64,000 bases of DNA from CAXBNB01 sp965267535. GTDB lineage: Bacteria; Bacteroidota; Bacteroidia; Cytophagales; Cyclobacteriaceae. The stretch spans positions 682,001 to 746,000 of the forward strand of contig OZ254082.1 of assembly GCA_965267535.1 (NCBI GenBank). Direction: 5' to 3'. The notes beneath the pieces are model-generated. The model saw only the letters and a program-made list of their open reading frames with translations, was not told the origin of the DNA and made no database searches. Shown here piece by piece: positions 48,154-56,486 of the stretch. Numbering within the stretch: the stretch's first letter is position 1; every line of letters begins with the position of its first letter. A program made the translations under genes and the position numbers.

Positions 48154-48942
48154 TTGAAACAGCCCATACCTTCTGCAATTTCGGCAATCATCATTACGCT
48201 TAATGAAGAAAAAAACATAGAGAGGTGTTTGAAATCTTTGGATGGTGTTGCTGACGAAATTATTGTTATTGACTCTTTTTCAACAGACAAAACACAAGAG
48301 CTTTGTGAAAAGTATGGTGCCAGGTTTATCCAACAACGGTGGCCGGGGATTAACGCACAACGCAACTACTCTTTGCAATTTGCTACACACGATTATGTAC
48401 TTTCATTAGATGCTGATGAGGTTTTGTCTGATGGGTTGAGGCAGAGGCTTTTGGCTTTAAAGCTAGAGGGGTTTTCTGATGATGGCTATGTGTTTAACCG
48501 GATGACACAATATTGTGGCCGCTGGATCAGACACAGTGGCTGGTACCCTGACAAAAAACTCCGTCTTTTTCATAAGGAGAAAGGCGTATATAAAGGCCAG
48601 GATCCTCATGATACTGTAGTGTTGAATGCCGGAGCAAAAAGTAGTCGTGTGAAGGAAGATATACGTCATTATTCGTATCATTCCATAGAGGAGCACCTTA
48701 CGCAGATGAACACCTTCACTACTGTAGCTGCTCAGGGTAAATTTGAAAAAGGGAAAAAAGTGGTTGTGTTGTGGCATTTGGTTTTGTATCCTCTGTGGAC
48801 TTTTTTTCGCACTTATATAATTAAACTTGGTATTCTGGATGGTTATCAAGGGTTTGTAATTAGCACTTTAGATATACACTATAAGTTTTCAAAGTATATA
48901 AAACTCAAAGAGCTGAATCGAAGAGCGAAGTTTAAAACCTGA
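48154..48942 (+). CDS. Glycosyltransferase family 2, WaaE/KdtX-like
   Basis: 262 residues from the TTG at 48154 (MKQPIPSAISAIIITLNEEKN). The longer frame from 48112 overlaps a promoter-like box. GT-A signatures: ISAIIITLNEEKNIERCL, DEIIVIDSFSTDKTQEL, and LSLDADEVLSD (DxD metal site). Downstream GWYPDKKLRLFHKEKGVYKG is typical of WaaE/KdtX-type LPS inner-core beta-glucosyltransferases. First of four consecutive glycosyltransferase genes. Confidence 0.85.
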   Translation: MKQPIPSAISAIIITLNEEKNIERCLKSLDGVADEIIVIDSFSTDKTQELCEKYGARFIQQRWPGINAQRNYSLQFATHDYVLSLDADEVLSDGLRQRLLALKLEGFSDDGYVFNRMTQYCGRWIRHSGWYPDKKLRLFHKEKGVYKGQDPHDTVVLNAGAKSSRVKEDIRHYSYHSIEEHLTQMNTFTTVAAQGKFEKGKKVVVLWHLVLYPLWTFFRTYIIKLGILDGYQGFVISTLDIHYKFSKYIKLKELNRRAKFKT

Positions 48943-48949
48943 ATTTGAA

Positions 48950-50044
48950 ATGAAACTTCGTGTACTACATCTAAGTTCGGAAAAAACCTGGCGGGGTGGA
49001 GAGCAACAAATTGCTTATCTCGTAGAAGAGCACAAGCAAAAGGGTATAGACGTGCATATTATGTGCAGAAAGGGGTCTGACTTTGCTGCTTACTGTCACA
49101 AAAGAAACTGGAAAGTGAGCTATGCTACATTTTCTAACTCTCTGGATGTAGTGAGTGCTATAAAACTAAAAAAATATTGTAAAGAAAACGATATCGATCT
49201 GATTCATCTGCATACTTCTAAGGCTCATGGGGTAGGAGTATTGGCAGCTGCACTAGGCAATACCGCTAAACTAGTACTTTCCAGAAGGGTGGCTTTTGGT
49301 AAAAAAAGTGGTTGGCTCACGCACTGGAAATATAATCACCCGGCCATCAGGCGAGTGGTATGTATATCGCAGCATGTGAAATCAGAAATGGAGCACATTT
49401 GTGACTTTACGCAAAATTTGCGAGTGGTTTACGACGGGGTAAAGCTGCCGGAAGATGGACTTTTTCAAAAGAAAACTTTATTTAAAGAAAAATACAGCCT
49501 TTCGCCGGACACAAAGCTGGTGGCTAATATAGCGGCATTGACCTACGAGAAAGATTACAAAACTTATATTGCTGCTGCAGAGCAAATTATTAAATCCGGG
49601 CGAAAGGATACGGTATTTTTATGTGTAGGAGAGGGAAGCCTCAAAGAAGAATTGATGGCTGAATTAAAGGAAAAAGGGCTTGAGGACTACATTAAATTTA
49701 CCGGTTTTGTGAAGGGTATTCAGGATTATTTGTCGGAATTGGATGTGGTAGTGATGACTTCCAAAAATGAAGGGCTGGGAACCAGCCTGCTTGATGCTAT
49801 GGCCAGAAAGGTGCCTGTGGTGGCTACAGCTGCCGGTGGTATTCCGGAGGTGGTTATACACGAAAAAACGGGGCTGCTAGCAGGAGTTGGCAATGTCGAA
49901 GAGGTTGCCGCCAATATTAGCAGGATTTTAGACGACAAGTTATTGACTGAAAGAATGGTTGAAAATGCCCGGGATAGATTGAAAATGTTTGATAAAGAAT
50001 CGACCGCCAGTAAAATGCTGGAAGTGTACGAAGAGCTTATTTGA
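48950..50044 (+). CDS. Glycosyltransferase family 4
   Basis: 364 residues. N-terminal HLSSEKTWRGGEQQIAYLV (GT-B glycine-rich loop), LIHLHTSKAHGVGVLAA near 84, then C-terminal FTGFVKGIQDYLSELDVVVMTSKNEGLGTSLLDAMARKVPVVATAAGGIPEVV near 245-295 with the E-x7-E donor-binding motif. Cytoplasmic, retaining enzyme. Starts 7 bp after the preceding gene and ends 2 bp before the next start. LPS core or polysaccharide role by context. Confidence 0.88.
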   Translation: MKLRVLHLSSEKTWRGGEQQIAYLVEEHKQKGIDVHIMCRKGSDFAAYCHKRNWKVSYATFSNSLDVVSAIKLKKYCKENDIDLIHLHTSKAHGVGVLAAALGNTAKLVLSRRVAFGKKSGWLTHWKYNHPAIRRVVCISQHVKSEMEHICDFTQNLRVVYDGVKLPEDGLFQKKTLFKEKYSLSPDTKLVANIAALTYEKDYKTYIAAAEQIIKSGRKDTVFLCVGEGSLKEELMAELKEKGLEDYIKFTGFVKGIQDYLSELDVVVMTSKNEGLGTSLLDAMARKVPVVATAAGGIPEVVIHEKTGLLAGVGNVEEVAANISRILDDKLLTERMVENARDRLKMFDKESTASKMLEVYEELI

Positions 50045-50046
50045 AA

Positions 50047-50865
50047 ATGTATAAGGCGAGTATTATAGTATCATTTTATAATAAAATTGATTTTTTGAGG
50101 CTTGTGTTTGCAGGGTTGGAAAGGCAGTTGGAGAAAAACATAGAGGTGGTACTGGCAGACGATGGGTCCAGAAAAGAGGTGGTAGACGAATTGCAAGCAT
50201 TGATTTCTGAGCTGCCGTTTGATGTACAGCATGTGTGGCATGAAGATGATGGCTGGCGCAAAAACATTATTCTGAATAAAGCGATAGCAGCAGCTAAAAG
50301 TGATTACCTCATATTTATGGATGCGGACTGCATACCTCACCGAGCGTTTGTGTCAGAGCATGTGAAAAATCAGGAAAAGGGAGTAATCCTGACCGGAAGA
50401 AGAGCCAATCTTTCTGAAAAACTAACCGCCGAACTCACTCCCGATCAGGTTAGAGCTGGTAAACTTGAAGGTATACGCTTGCGGGCTTTCTGGGAGGGTA
50501 TTTCCGGACAAACACAACATGTGGAAAAGTCACTGTACATCAAAAGCAGGTTAGCTAGAAACTATATACAGCGCAAGGATTCGTCTATTTTGGGGTGTAA
50601 TTTTTCTATGTACCGAGAAGATATATTGAAGTTAAATGGTTTTGATGAGCGTTACCTTAGCCCTGCCTGTGGTGAAGATACTGATTTAGAGTTGAGAGCC
50701 AGAAATTATGGTTTGAAGCTTAAAAGCGTAAATTATATGGCAGTGCAATATCATTTGTATCACAAGGTTTTGGACCGCCCTGTCGAAAATCTGGATATTT
50801 TGGAAGAAAACCGATTGAAGCAAGTTGGCTTTACTCCTTACGGTATAAATAAGTCTGGATCTTAA
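50047..50865 (+). CDS. Glycosyltransferase family 2
   Basis: 272 residues from the ATG at 50047; an in-frame TTG at 50041 overlaps the previous stop. GT-A motifs: SIIVSFYNKIDFLRLV, VVLADDGSRKEVVDEL and LIFMDADCIPH (DxD). Near the C-terminus, SILGCNFSMYREDILKLNGFDERYLSPACGEDTDLELRARNYG is the galactosyltransferase-like segment also seen in chondroitin-polymerase-type GT2 domains. Substrate unknown. Confidence 0.88.
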   Translation: MYKASIIVSFYNKIDFLRLVFAGLERQLEKNIEVVLADDGSRKEVVDELQALISELPFDVQHVWHEDDGWRKNIILNKAIAAAKSDYLIFMDADCIPHRAFVSEHVKNQEKGVILTGRRANLSEKLTAELTPDQVRAGKLEGIRLRAFWEGISGQTQHVEKSLYIKSRLARNYIQRKDSSILGCNFSMYREDILKLNGFDERYLSPACGEDTDLELRARNYGLKLKSVNYMAVQYHLYHKVLDRPVENLDILEENRLKQVGFTPYGINKSGS

Positions 50866-50878
50866 AAAAAATGTAGTC

Positions 50879-51856
50879 TTGAAAGTATTATTTATAGCCA
50901 GTAAAAAGTTTGACTACCTGGAAGATGTAATTTTTTCAGGCCTACGAAAACTTATAGGCAACCAAGCCTTGTGTCATTGGCCACTCAATTATAAGTATGT
51001 ATTTCCGATAAAGAATTACCCCAAAAATCTTGGGTATTCTAGTCAGGCTATCCAAACGGCTACCCTGCGAGCTCCGGATCCATCGCGTTTTGATGTCGTA
51101 GTGGTGGGGTCGTGCAAACCTGATACCTTTGAATCTTACCTCACGATTGTGGATAAGGTTGCGCCAGAAACGAAGGTGGTGCTGATAGATGGAGGTGACA
51201 GACCAGAACTCGGAGGGGATTTGTCGCGATTGCAGGGTGAGCATTTGTGGCGCAAAGCTATTGAGGCAAGGCCTTTTGATTTTGTGTTTAAAAGAGAATA
51301 CTTGATAGGGAAAGAACATCCGAAAAACGTATTTCCATTTCCTTTTGGCTTTAACTTCGATAGACTACCCAAACACAATAAGAAGGCGTTTTTGTATGAT
51401 GTTTCGTTTTGGGCAGTAGAGTCTGATCCTATCCGAACAGATGCTATTAAAAAGTTACAGGGAAAATTTGATTGTCAGGAAAACGGGACTGTACTAAATC
51501 AAAATTTCAAGAAATATAAGAGGAAGGGACAGTTTTACCTGGAGGAACTGTCGAGATGTAAAGTGACGTTAAACTTTCGGGGAGGTGGCTGGGACACACT
51601 GAGATTTTGGGAAGTCCCTGCCTTGGGTAGGTTTATGATCAGTCAAAAGCCGGGAATTGTTATTCCTGATTTGTTTGAGCATGAAAAGCATGTCGTCTAC
51701 TGTAACGATACGCTGGATGATTTGGTGGATTTGTGTGATTTTTACCTAAAAAACGATCAAAAAAGGGAAGAAATAGCAGCGGAAGCTTATAAGCATACCC
51801 AACATTATCATTCGGATATAGCCAGAGCTCGCTATTTGCTGCAAAAGTTAAAATGA
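50879..51856 (+). CDS. Putative glycosyltransferase (GT-B-like C-terminal domain)
   Basis: 325 residues, start TTG. I recognise no full GT motif, but the C-terminal half (LSRCKVTLNFRGGGWDTLRFWEVPALGRFMIS, then HVVYCNDTLDDLVDLCDFYL) resembles the Glyco_trans_1_2/spore-maturation-CgeB-type domain. The N-terminal half (SCKPDTFESYLTI, VVLIDGGDRPELGGD) looks Rossmann-like. The last 9 bp overlap the 3' end of the msbA-like gene on the other strand. Fourth gene of the glycosyltransferase run. Confidence 0.65.
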   Translation: MKVLFIASKKFDYLEDVIFSGLRKLIGNQALCHWPLNYKYVFPIKNYPKNLGYSSQAIQTATLRAPDPSRFDVVVVGSCKPDTFESYLTIVDKVAPETKVVLIDGGDRPELGGDLSRLQGEHLWRKAIEARPFDFVFKREYLIGKEHPKNVFPFPFGFNFDRLPKHNKKAFLYDVSFWAVESDPIRTDAIKKLQGKFDCQENGTVLNQNFKKYKRKGQFYLEELSRCKVTLNFRGGGWDTLRFWEVPALGRFMISQKPGIVIPDLFEHEKHVVYCNDTLDDLVDLCDFYLKNDQKREEIAAEAYKHTQHYHSDIARARYLLQKLK

Positions 51857-53677
51857 TTGCATTTTGATTAGTTTCTGGTAGAGGCCTTTGGTGGTACTTA
51901 GTTCATCGTGTGTGCCTGCCTGGATTATTTTTCCTTTTTCAATTACTACAATTTTGTCCGCATTTTGTATAGTGCTCAGGCGGTGAGCAATGACAAGCGA
52001 TGTGCGGTCTTTCATTAGGTTGATTAAAGCTTGCTGAACCAACTTTTCAGATTCAGAGTCCAATGCAGATGTAGCCTCGTCTAGAATGAGGATGTCCGGA
52101 TCTTTCAATACAGCCCTTGCAATACTCAACCTCTGCCTTTGTCCTCCAGATAGTTTAGTGCCTCTCTCTCCGATCATGCTATTGTATCCATCAGGGGTAT
52201 TGATGATAAAGTCATGAGCATTGGCCACTTTGGCTGCTTCTATTACCTTGCCCTCATCAATGTCTTCCAAACCAAATGCAATATTGTTTTTAATAGTGTC
52301 ATTAAACAAAATGGATTCCTGAGTAACTATGCCCATTAGGCTTCTCAAATCATTCATTTTGTACTCTTTGATGTCTATGCCATCAATTTCGATAGTCCCG
52401 GCAGTGGGGTCATAAAACCGGGGTATTAGGTCGGCCAGTGTGGACTTTCCTCCTCCTGAGGGGCCTACCAGTGCTACAACCTCACCCTTTTTTATTTCGA
52501 GATTAATGTTTGTGAGTACTTCGTCTTCGCCGTAAGCAAAGTGAACGTTTTTGTATGCTATTTCATTTTCAAGTTGATTAATTTCTCTGGCATTTTTCGA
52601 TTCTTTGATATCAGGTTGGGTATCTATAATCTCAAAAATCCGAACAGCTGCAGCCAGGCCTTTGTTGATATTTGTGATGGAGGTGGAGATAGCTTTTGCC
52701 GGAGTGAGTACCTGCGTGAAAATGATCAAAAATCCCATGAACTTTGGGGCAGACATATCCCCTTCCTGATTGAGCACCATCGTACCACCCACCAGCAATA
52801 TAGCTGCTACGGCAAATACTCCTAAAAACTCAGATATAGGTCCGGCCATTTCGAACTTTTGCAGTACCGAGAAGCTATAGCGCTCATTTACTCTAACTTC
52901 TTTGTCGAATTTGTTTACTAGAATTTTTTCAGCATTAAATGCTTTGACGATTCGCATGCCCGACAGTGTTTCATCCAGCATGTTCAGAATTCTTCCCAAA
53001 GATTCCTGACTCTGAACGGCGCGTTTTTTTAGACGCTGGGCTATTATAGCAATAATGCTTCCCGAAATGGGCAGTACCAGTATGGTAAATAAGGTCAGTT
53101 TTACGGACATACTAAAAAGGATGGCAAAGTATCCGATCACCAGTACGGGTTCTTTAAAGAGAACCTTAAGTGAATTGGTTACCGAATTTTGAATTTCCTG
53201 AATGTCTACCGTCATACGGGAGATCAGGTCGCCTTTTTTCTGTTCAGTAAAGTATCCCAAATGTAGTTCAGATACTTTTTTAAAGATGTCGTTGCGCATG
53301 TTGCGGAGTACTTTTACTCGCAGCGATACCAAAACCATGGAGGACAGGTAGCGGAATATATTGCAGAGAAAAACTGACACAACAATAACCACACATACGA
53401 ACTGCAACGCACCTACACGCCCCTTTTCAAGAATGATAGTATTGAAATGATAATAAAAGGTATTCTTAAAATAGTCGATAGTGAATGAAAAATCAGGAGG
53501 TGCTATAGCCTTGGCCTGAGGTTGATCCACCTGATCAAATAGTACCTCCAGCAGGGGAATGAGGACAGTGAAATTGACCAGGCTAAATGCTACGTAAAGT
53601 AATGTTAATAAGGCGTATTTTATGGCACTCGGTCCAAGTGGACTGGCGTAGCTTAAAATCCTCAGAAAATTTTTCAT
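51848..53677 (-). CDS. ABC exporter with fused ATPase, MsbA-like
   Basis: 609 residues. Six membrane helices lie in the N-terminal 330 residues, with an ABC ATPase after about 360: Walker A VGPSGGGKSTLADLIPRFYDP, signature KLSGGQRQRLSIARAVL, Walker B ILILDEATSALDSESEKLV, switch VIAHRLSTIQNADKIVV. It is a homodimeric exporter of the MsbA/lipid A flippase type; drug or peptide exporters look alike. Convergent with, and overlapping by 9 bp, a run of LPS-type glycosyltransferases, which favours lipid A-core transport. Confidence 0.82.
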   Translation of the reverse strand: MKNFLRILSYASPLGPSAIKYALLTLLYVAFSLVNFTVLIPLLEVLFDQVDQPQAKAIAPPDFSFTIDYFKNTFYYHFNTIILEKGRVGALQFVCVVIVVSVFLCNIFRYLSSMVLVSLRVKVLRNMRNDIFKKVSELHLGYFTEQKKGDLISRMTVDIQEIQNSVTNSLKVLFKEPVLVIGYFAILFSMSVKLTLFTILVLPISGSIIAIIAQRLKKRAVQSQESLGRILNMLDETLSGMRIVKAFNAEKILVNKFDKEVRVNERYSFSVLQKFEMAGPISEFLGVFAVAAILLVGGTMVLNQEGDMSAPKFMGFLIIFTQVLTPAKAISTSITNINKGLAAAVRIFEIIDTQPDIKESKNAREINQLENEIAYKNVHFAYGEDEVLTNINLEIKKGEVVALVGPSGGGKSTLADLIPRFYDPTAGTIEIDGIDIKEYKMNDLRSLMGIVTQESILFNDTIKNNIAFGLEDIDEGKVIEAAKVANAHDFIINTPDGYNSMIGERGTKLSGGQRQRLSIARAVLKDPDILILDEATSALDSESEKLVQQALINLMKDRTSLVIAHRLSTIQNADKIVVIEKGKIIQAGTHDELSTTKGLYQKLIKMQSF

Positions 53678-53723
53678 GGAGTCAAAAGTAGCGTTTTTGC
53701 GCTAAGCGAAAAAGAATTGAAAA

Positions 53724-53859
53724 AGAAGCTGTCTCAAAAGGACTAAACCCTTGCCAAAATCATCTTTGGCAGGCCGTTGAGTAATTTGCAACGGGCGGTT
53801 TTGACTAGCAAATCTAGGCTCAGCCTCGAACTTGCTACCCTCCTTTTGAAGCAGCTTCT
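53724..53859. mobile_element. MITE-like 136-bp element
   Basis: Terminal inverted repeats of 19 bp: AGAAGCTGTCTCAAAAGGA (53724-53742) and its near reverse complement TCCTTTTGAAGCAGCTTCT (53841-53859), 17 of 19 matching. Inside are three hairpins: TGCCAAA/TTTGGCA (53752-53771), CCGTTG/CAACGG (53774-53794) and TAGCAA...TTGCTA enclosing AGGCT/AGCCT (53806-53837). No coding frame and no clear target-site duplication. It lies between the 5' end of the msbA-like gene and the 3' end of ahcY. Confidence 0.68.
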
Positions 53860-53886
53860 ATTGTGTTTTATACTAAAATCAGGTGT

Positions 53887-55188
53887 TTAGTACCTGTAAT
53901 ACTCGGGTTTGTAGGGGCCTTCCGGCTTTACACCGATGTATTGTGCCTGATCTTCAGAAAGTACATCCAGCTCAACACCTATTTTGGCAAGGTGCAGACG
54001 CGCTACTTTTTCATCGAGGTGTTTTGGTAGCATGTATACCTTGTTTTCGTATTTGTCGCTGTTGTTCCAAAGCTCAATTTGTGCCAATGTCTGGTTAGTA
54101 AATGAGTTGGACATAACGAAAGATGGATGGCCTGTAGCACAACCCAGGTTTACGAGTCTGCCTTCTGCCAGCAGTATGATCTCCTTGCCTTTGAGGTCGT
54201 ATAAATCTACCTGAGGTTTTATTTCGCTTTTTGTAGCGTTTTCGTTTAGCCAGGCTACATCTATTTCATTGTCGAAATGGCCAATGTTACAAACTATCGC
54301 TTTGTCTTTCATGTTGAGGAAGTGACGGCCAACAACAATGTCTTTGTTGCCGGTGGTGGTTACGATGATGTCACCTTCGCTCACAGCATCGTCCATTTTC
54401 TTCACTTCGAATCCGTCCATGGCAGCCTGAAGTGCGCAGATAGGGTCTATTTCTGTTACGATTACCCGTGCACCAGCACCGCGGAGTGAAGCAGCAGATC
54501 CTTTACCTACATCGCCATATCCGGCTACTACAGCTACTTTTCCGGCCATCATCACATCGGTAGCGCGACGAATTGCATCTACAAGAGACTCCTTGCAACC
54601 GTATTTGTTGTCAAATTTTGACTTGGTTACCGAGTCGTTTACATTGATAGCAGGCATAGGCAATGTGCCCTTTTCTTCTCTTTCCTGCAAGCGGTGTACT
54701 CCAGTTGTGGTTTCTTCGCTCAGCCCTTTAATGCCAGCTACCAACTCGGGGTATTTGTCCAGTACCATGTTGGTCAGGTCGCCACCATCGTCAAGAATCA
54801 TATTGAGAGGTTTGCCTCCTTCAAAAGCGAATAAAGTCTGCTCAATGCACCAGTCGAATTCTTTTTCGTTCATGCCCTTCCAGGCATAAACAGGAATGTC
54901 TGCAGCAGCAATAGCGGCAGCAGCGTGATCTTGTGTAGAGAAAATGTTGCACGACGACCAGGTCACCTCAGCGCCTAACTCTACCAGTGTTTCGATAAGT
55001 ACGGCAGTTTGGATTGTCATATGCAGACATCCAGCTATGCGAGCTCCTTTTAGCGGCTTAGAAGCACCGTATTCTTCTCGCAACGACATCAAGCCGGGCA
55101 TTTCTGCTTCTGCCAGCTTAATCTCTTTTCTCCCCCAATCTGCCAGGGAAATGTCTTTTACCTTAAATTTTTCTTGAGTTTCTATCAT
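53887..55188 (-). CDS. ahcY: Adenosylhomocysteinase
   Basis: 433 residues. GCLHMTIQTAVLIETLVELGAEVTWSSCNIFSTQDHAAAAIA (about 53-94) is the substrate-domain signature. NAD binding is shown by KVAVVAGYGDVGKGSAASLRGAGARVIVTEIDPI (about 217-250). The C-terminus ends KPEGPYKPEYYRY, where the terminal Lys/Tyr contact NAD of the neighbouring subunit. It splits S-adenosylhomocysteine to adenosine and homocysteine. Normal length for the short bacterial form. Confidence 0.96.
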   Translation of the reverse strand: MIETQEKFKVKDISLADWGRKEIKLAEAEMPGLMSLREEYGASKPLKGARIAGCLHMTIQTAVLIETLVELGAEVTWSSCNIFSTQDHAAAAIAAADIPVYAWKGMNEKEFDWCIEQTLFAFEGGKPLNMILDDGGDLTNMVLDKYPELVAGIKGLSEETTTGVHRLQEREEKGTLPMPAINVNDSVTKSKFDNKYGCKESLVDAIRRATDVMMAGKVAVVAGYGDVGKGSAASLRGAGARVIVTEIDPICALQAAMDGFEVKKMDDAVSEGDIIVTTTGNKDIVVGRHFLNMKDKAIVCNIGHFDNEIDVAWLNENATKSEIKPQVDLYDLKGKEIILLAEGRLVNLGCATGHPSFVMSNSFTNQTLAQIELWNNSDKYENKVYMLPKHLDEKVARLHLAKIGVELDVLSEDQAQYIGVKPEGPYKPEYYRY

Positions 55189-55250
55189 GGTGTGTTTTTA
55201 GTTCGTGTCTCAGAAAACGCAAATTTAGAGAAATTGTTAGTTAGTGAATG

Positions 55251-56012
55251 TTAATCCCTCAAAAATTCAATTTCCTTTAAATCAAAACGATACATTTGGT
55301 CGTCAAGGCTCACTTCCAACAGACCGGCAGGGGATATTCCGGTGATGATGCCGATTCGTTTTTCTCCATTTATCAGAAAAAAGTGTGGTAACTGAAATTT
55401 GTACATCCGCTTCTGGTATAGCTCTGTCAGCTCTTTCGTTTTTCGGCCTTTTAACTGCAAGTATCTTTTTTCCAGATTGAGCAAAATAAGTTCGGCAAGC
55501 TCATTGGGTTCGAACGTCTGGTTGAGTAAGCGTGAGAGAGAAGTTGCTCCGGTTGTGTTGAAGTCGAGCTGGTTTACGTTAAGCCCTATGCCTACTATGG
55601 CATGCTCTATACGGTTGCCCCTTACACTGTTTTCTATAAGTATTCCTGCCAGCTTGGAAGAGTTGTAGTAGATGTCGTTGGGCCATTTTATTGCTAGTTT
55701 GGATTTAAGCATGGGAAACAACGTGTCGTAGATCGCCAGAGAAGTGATGATATGCAGGTGGAATTGATCTTTTACGGCCAAAAAACCGGGCTTTAGAACC
55801 ACAGAAAAAGTCAGGTTTTTGTCCGGTGTGGATTCCCATTTATTGCCTCGTTGGCCTTTGCCTCGGGTTTGCTTTGGAGTGATCACAGTTAACCCTTCCT
55901 GAGCGCCCTCTTTTGTACACATAAGTTGTGCTTCTTCGTTTGTCGAGTGACATTCTGGCAGGAAGTAAACTTTTTTCCCGAGAAATAGCGTTTTGGCAAA
56001 GAATTTATACAA
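55251..56012 (-). CDS. birA: Biotin--[acetyl-CoA-carboxylase] ligase
   Basis: 253 residues, start TTG. Catalytic domain marks: LPECHSTNEEAQL, TRGKGQRGNKWESTPDKNLTFSVVLKP (biotin/ATP loop, usual GRGRxGxxW), IKWPNDIYYNSSKLAGILIEN, and VGIGLNVNQ. There is no N-terminal helix-turn-helix, so it is a mono-functional ligase and not a repressor. It attaches biotin to carriers such as the one encoded at 44.1 kb. Divergent from rsfS by about 40 bp. Confidence 0.92.
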   Translation of the reverse strand: MYKFFAKTLFLGKKVYFLPECHSTNEEAQLMCTKEGAQEGLTVITPKQTRGKGQRGNKWESTPDKNLTFSVVLKPGFLAVKDQFHLHIITSLAIYDTLFPMLKSKLAIKWPNDIYYNSSKLAGILIENSVRGNRIEHAIVGIGLNVNQLDFNTTGATSLSRLLNQTFEPNELAELILLNLEKRYLQLKGRKTKELTELYQKRMYKFQLPHFFLINGEKRIGIITGISPAGLLEVSLDDQMYRFDLKEIEFLRD

Positions 56013-56023
56013 GATATTTTGTG

Positions 56024-56031
56024 TAATTTTG
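56024..56031 (+). promoter_or_regulatory. Candidate -7 element of rsfS-ftsH
   Basis: TAATTTTG in the 40-bp birA/rsfS gap, 21 nt before the rsfS ATG. The expected -33 region would lie inside the start of birA. Confidence 0.45.
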
Positions 56032-56052
56032 TGGCTAATTTAAAACGAACGA

Positions 56053-56421
56053 ATGCAAGAAAACAAAGCGGAATTGAAATCAGAAGAATTGAGTGAATTG
56101 GTAGCGAGTGGAATGGCAGAAAAAAAAGCACTGGATATCAGGATACTTGACCTTAGGGATGTGTCTAACGCTATTGCAGATTTCTTTGTAGTTTGTTCGG
56201 CAAATTCCGACTCTCAGGTAGATGCGATCGCAGATTCTGTAGAGGAAGAAGTATATAAGATTACTCATGCCGACCCCTGGAAAAAAGAAGGAAAAACAAA
56301 CAGGGAGTGGGTGCTTATCGATTATGTAGATGTGGTTGCTCACATCTTTAAGAAAGACAAAAGGGAGTTTTACTCGCTGGAAGAATTGTGGGGGGATGCT
56401 CAAGTTACAGAAGTAGCCTAA
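56053..56421 (+). CDS. rsfS: Ribosome silencing factor
   Basis: 122 residues. Core DUF143 pattern: KALDIRILDLRDVSNAIADFFVVCSANSDSQVDAIADSVEEEVYK, then EGKTNREWVLIDYVDVVAHIFKKDKREFYSLEELWGDA. RsfS binds L14 on the 50S subunit and blocks subunit joining when nutrients run out. Followed 65 bp later by ftsH; birA-rsfS-ftsH is a frequent order in Bacteroidota. Confidence 0.94.
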   Translation: MQENKAELKSEELSELVASGMAEKKALDIRILDLRDVSNAIADFFVVCSANSDSQVDAIADSVEEEVYKITHADPWKKEGKTNREWVLIDYVDVVAHIFKKDKREFYSLEELWGDAQVTEVA

Positions 56422-56486
56422 CCTTCTTAATAACCTATTCAGTAAACAAGCGTTAACTAGCAGCAAAAAATTAGAATAAATAGATA

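Noticed and set aside
53678..53886. SAM/SAH riboswitch for ahcY
   Set aside because: The structured element lies downstream of ahcY (3' side on the minus strand), not in its leader. The true leader (55189-55250) shows no aptamer.
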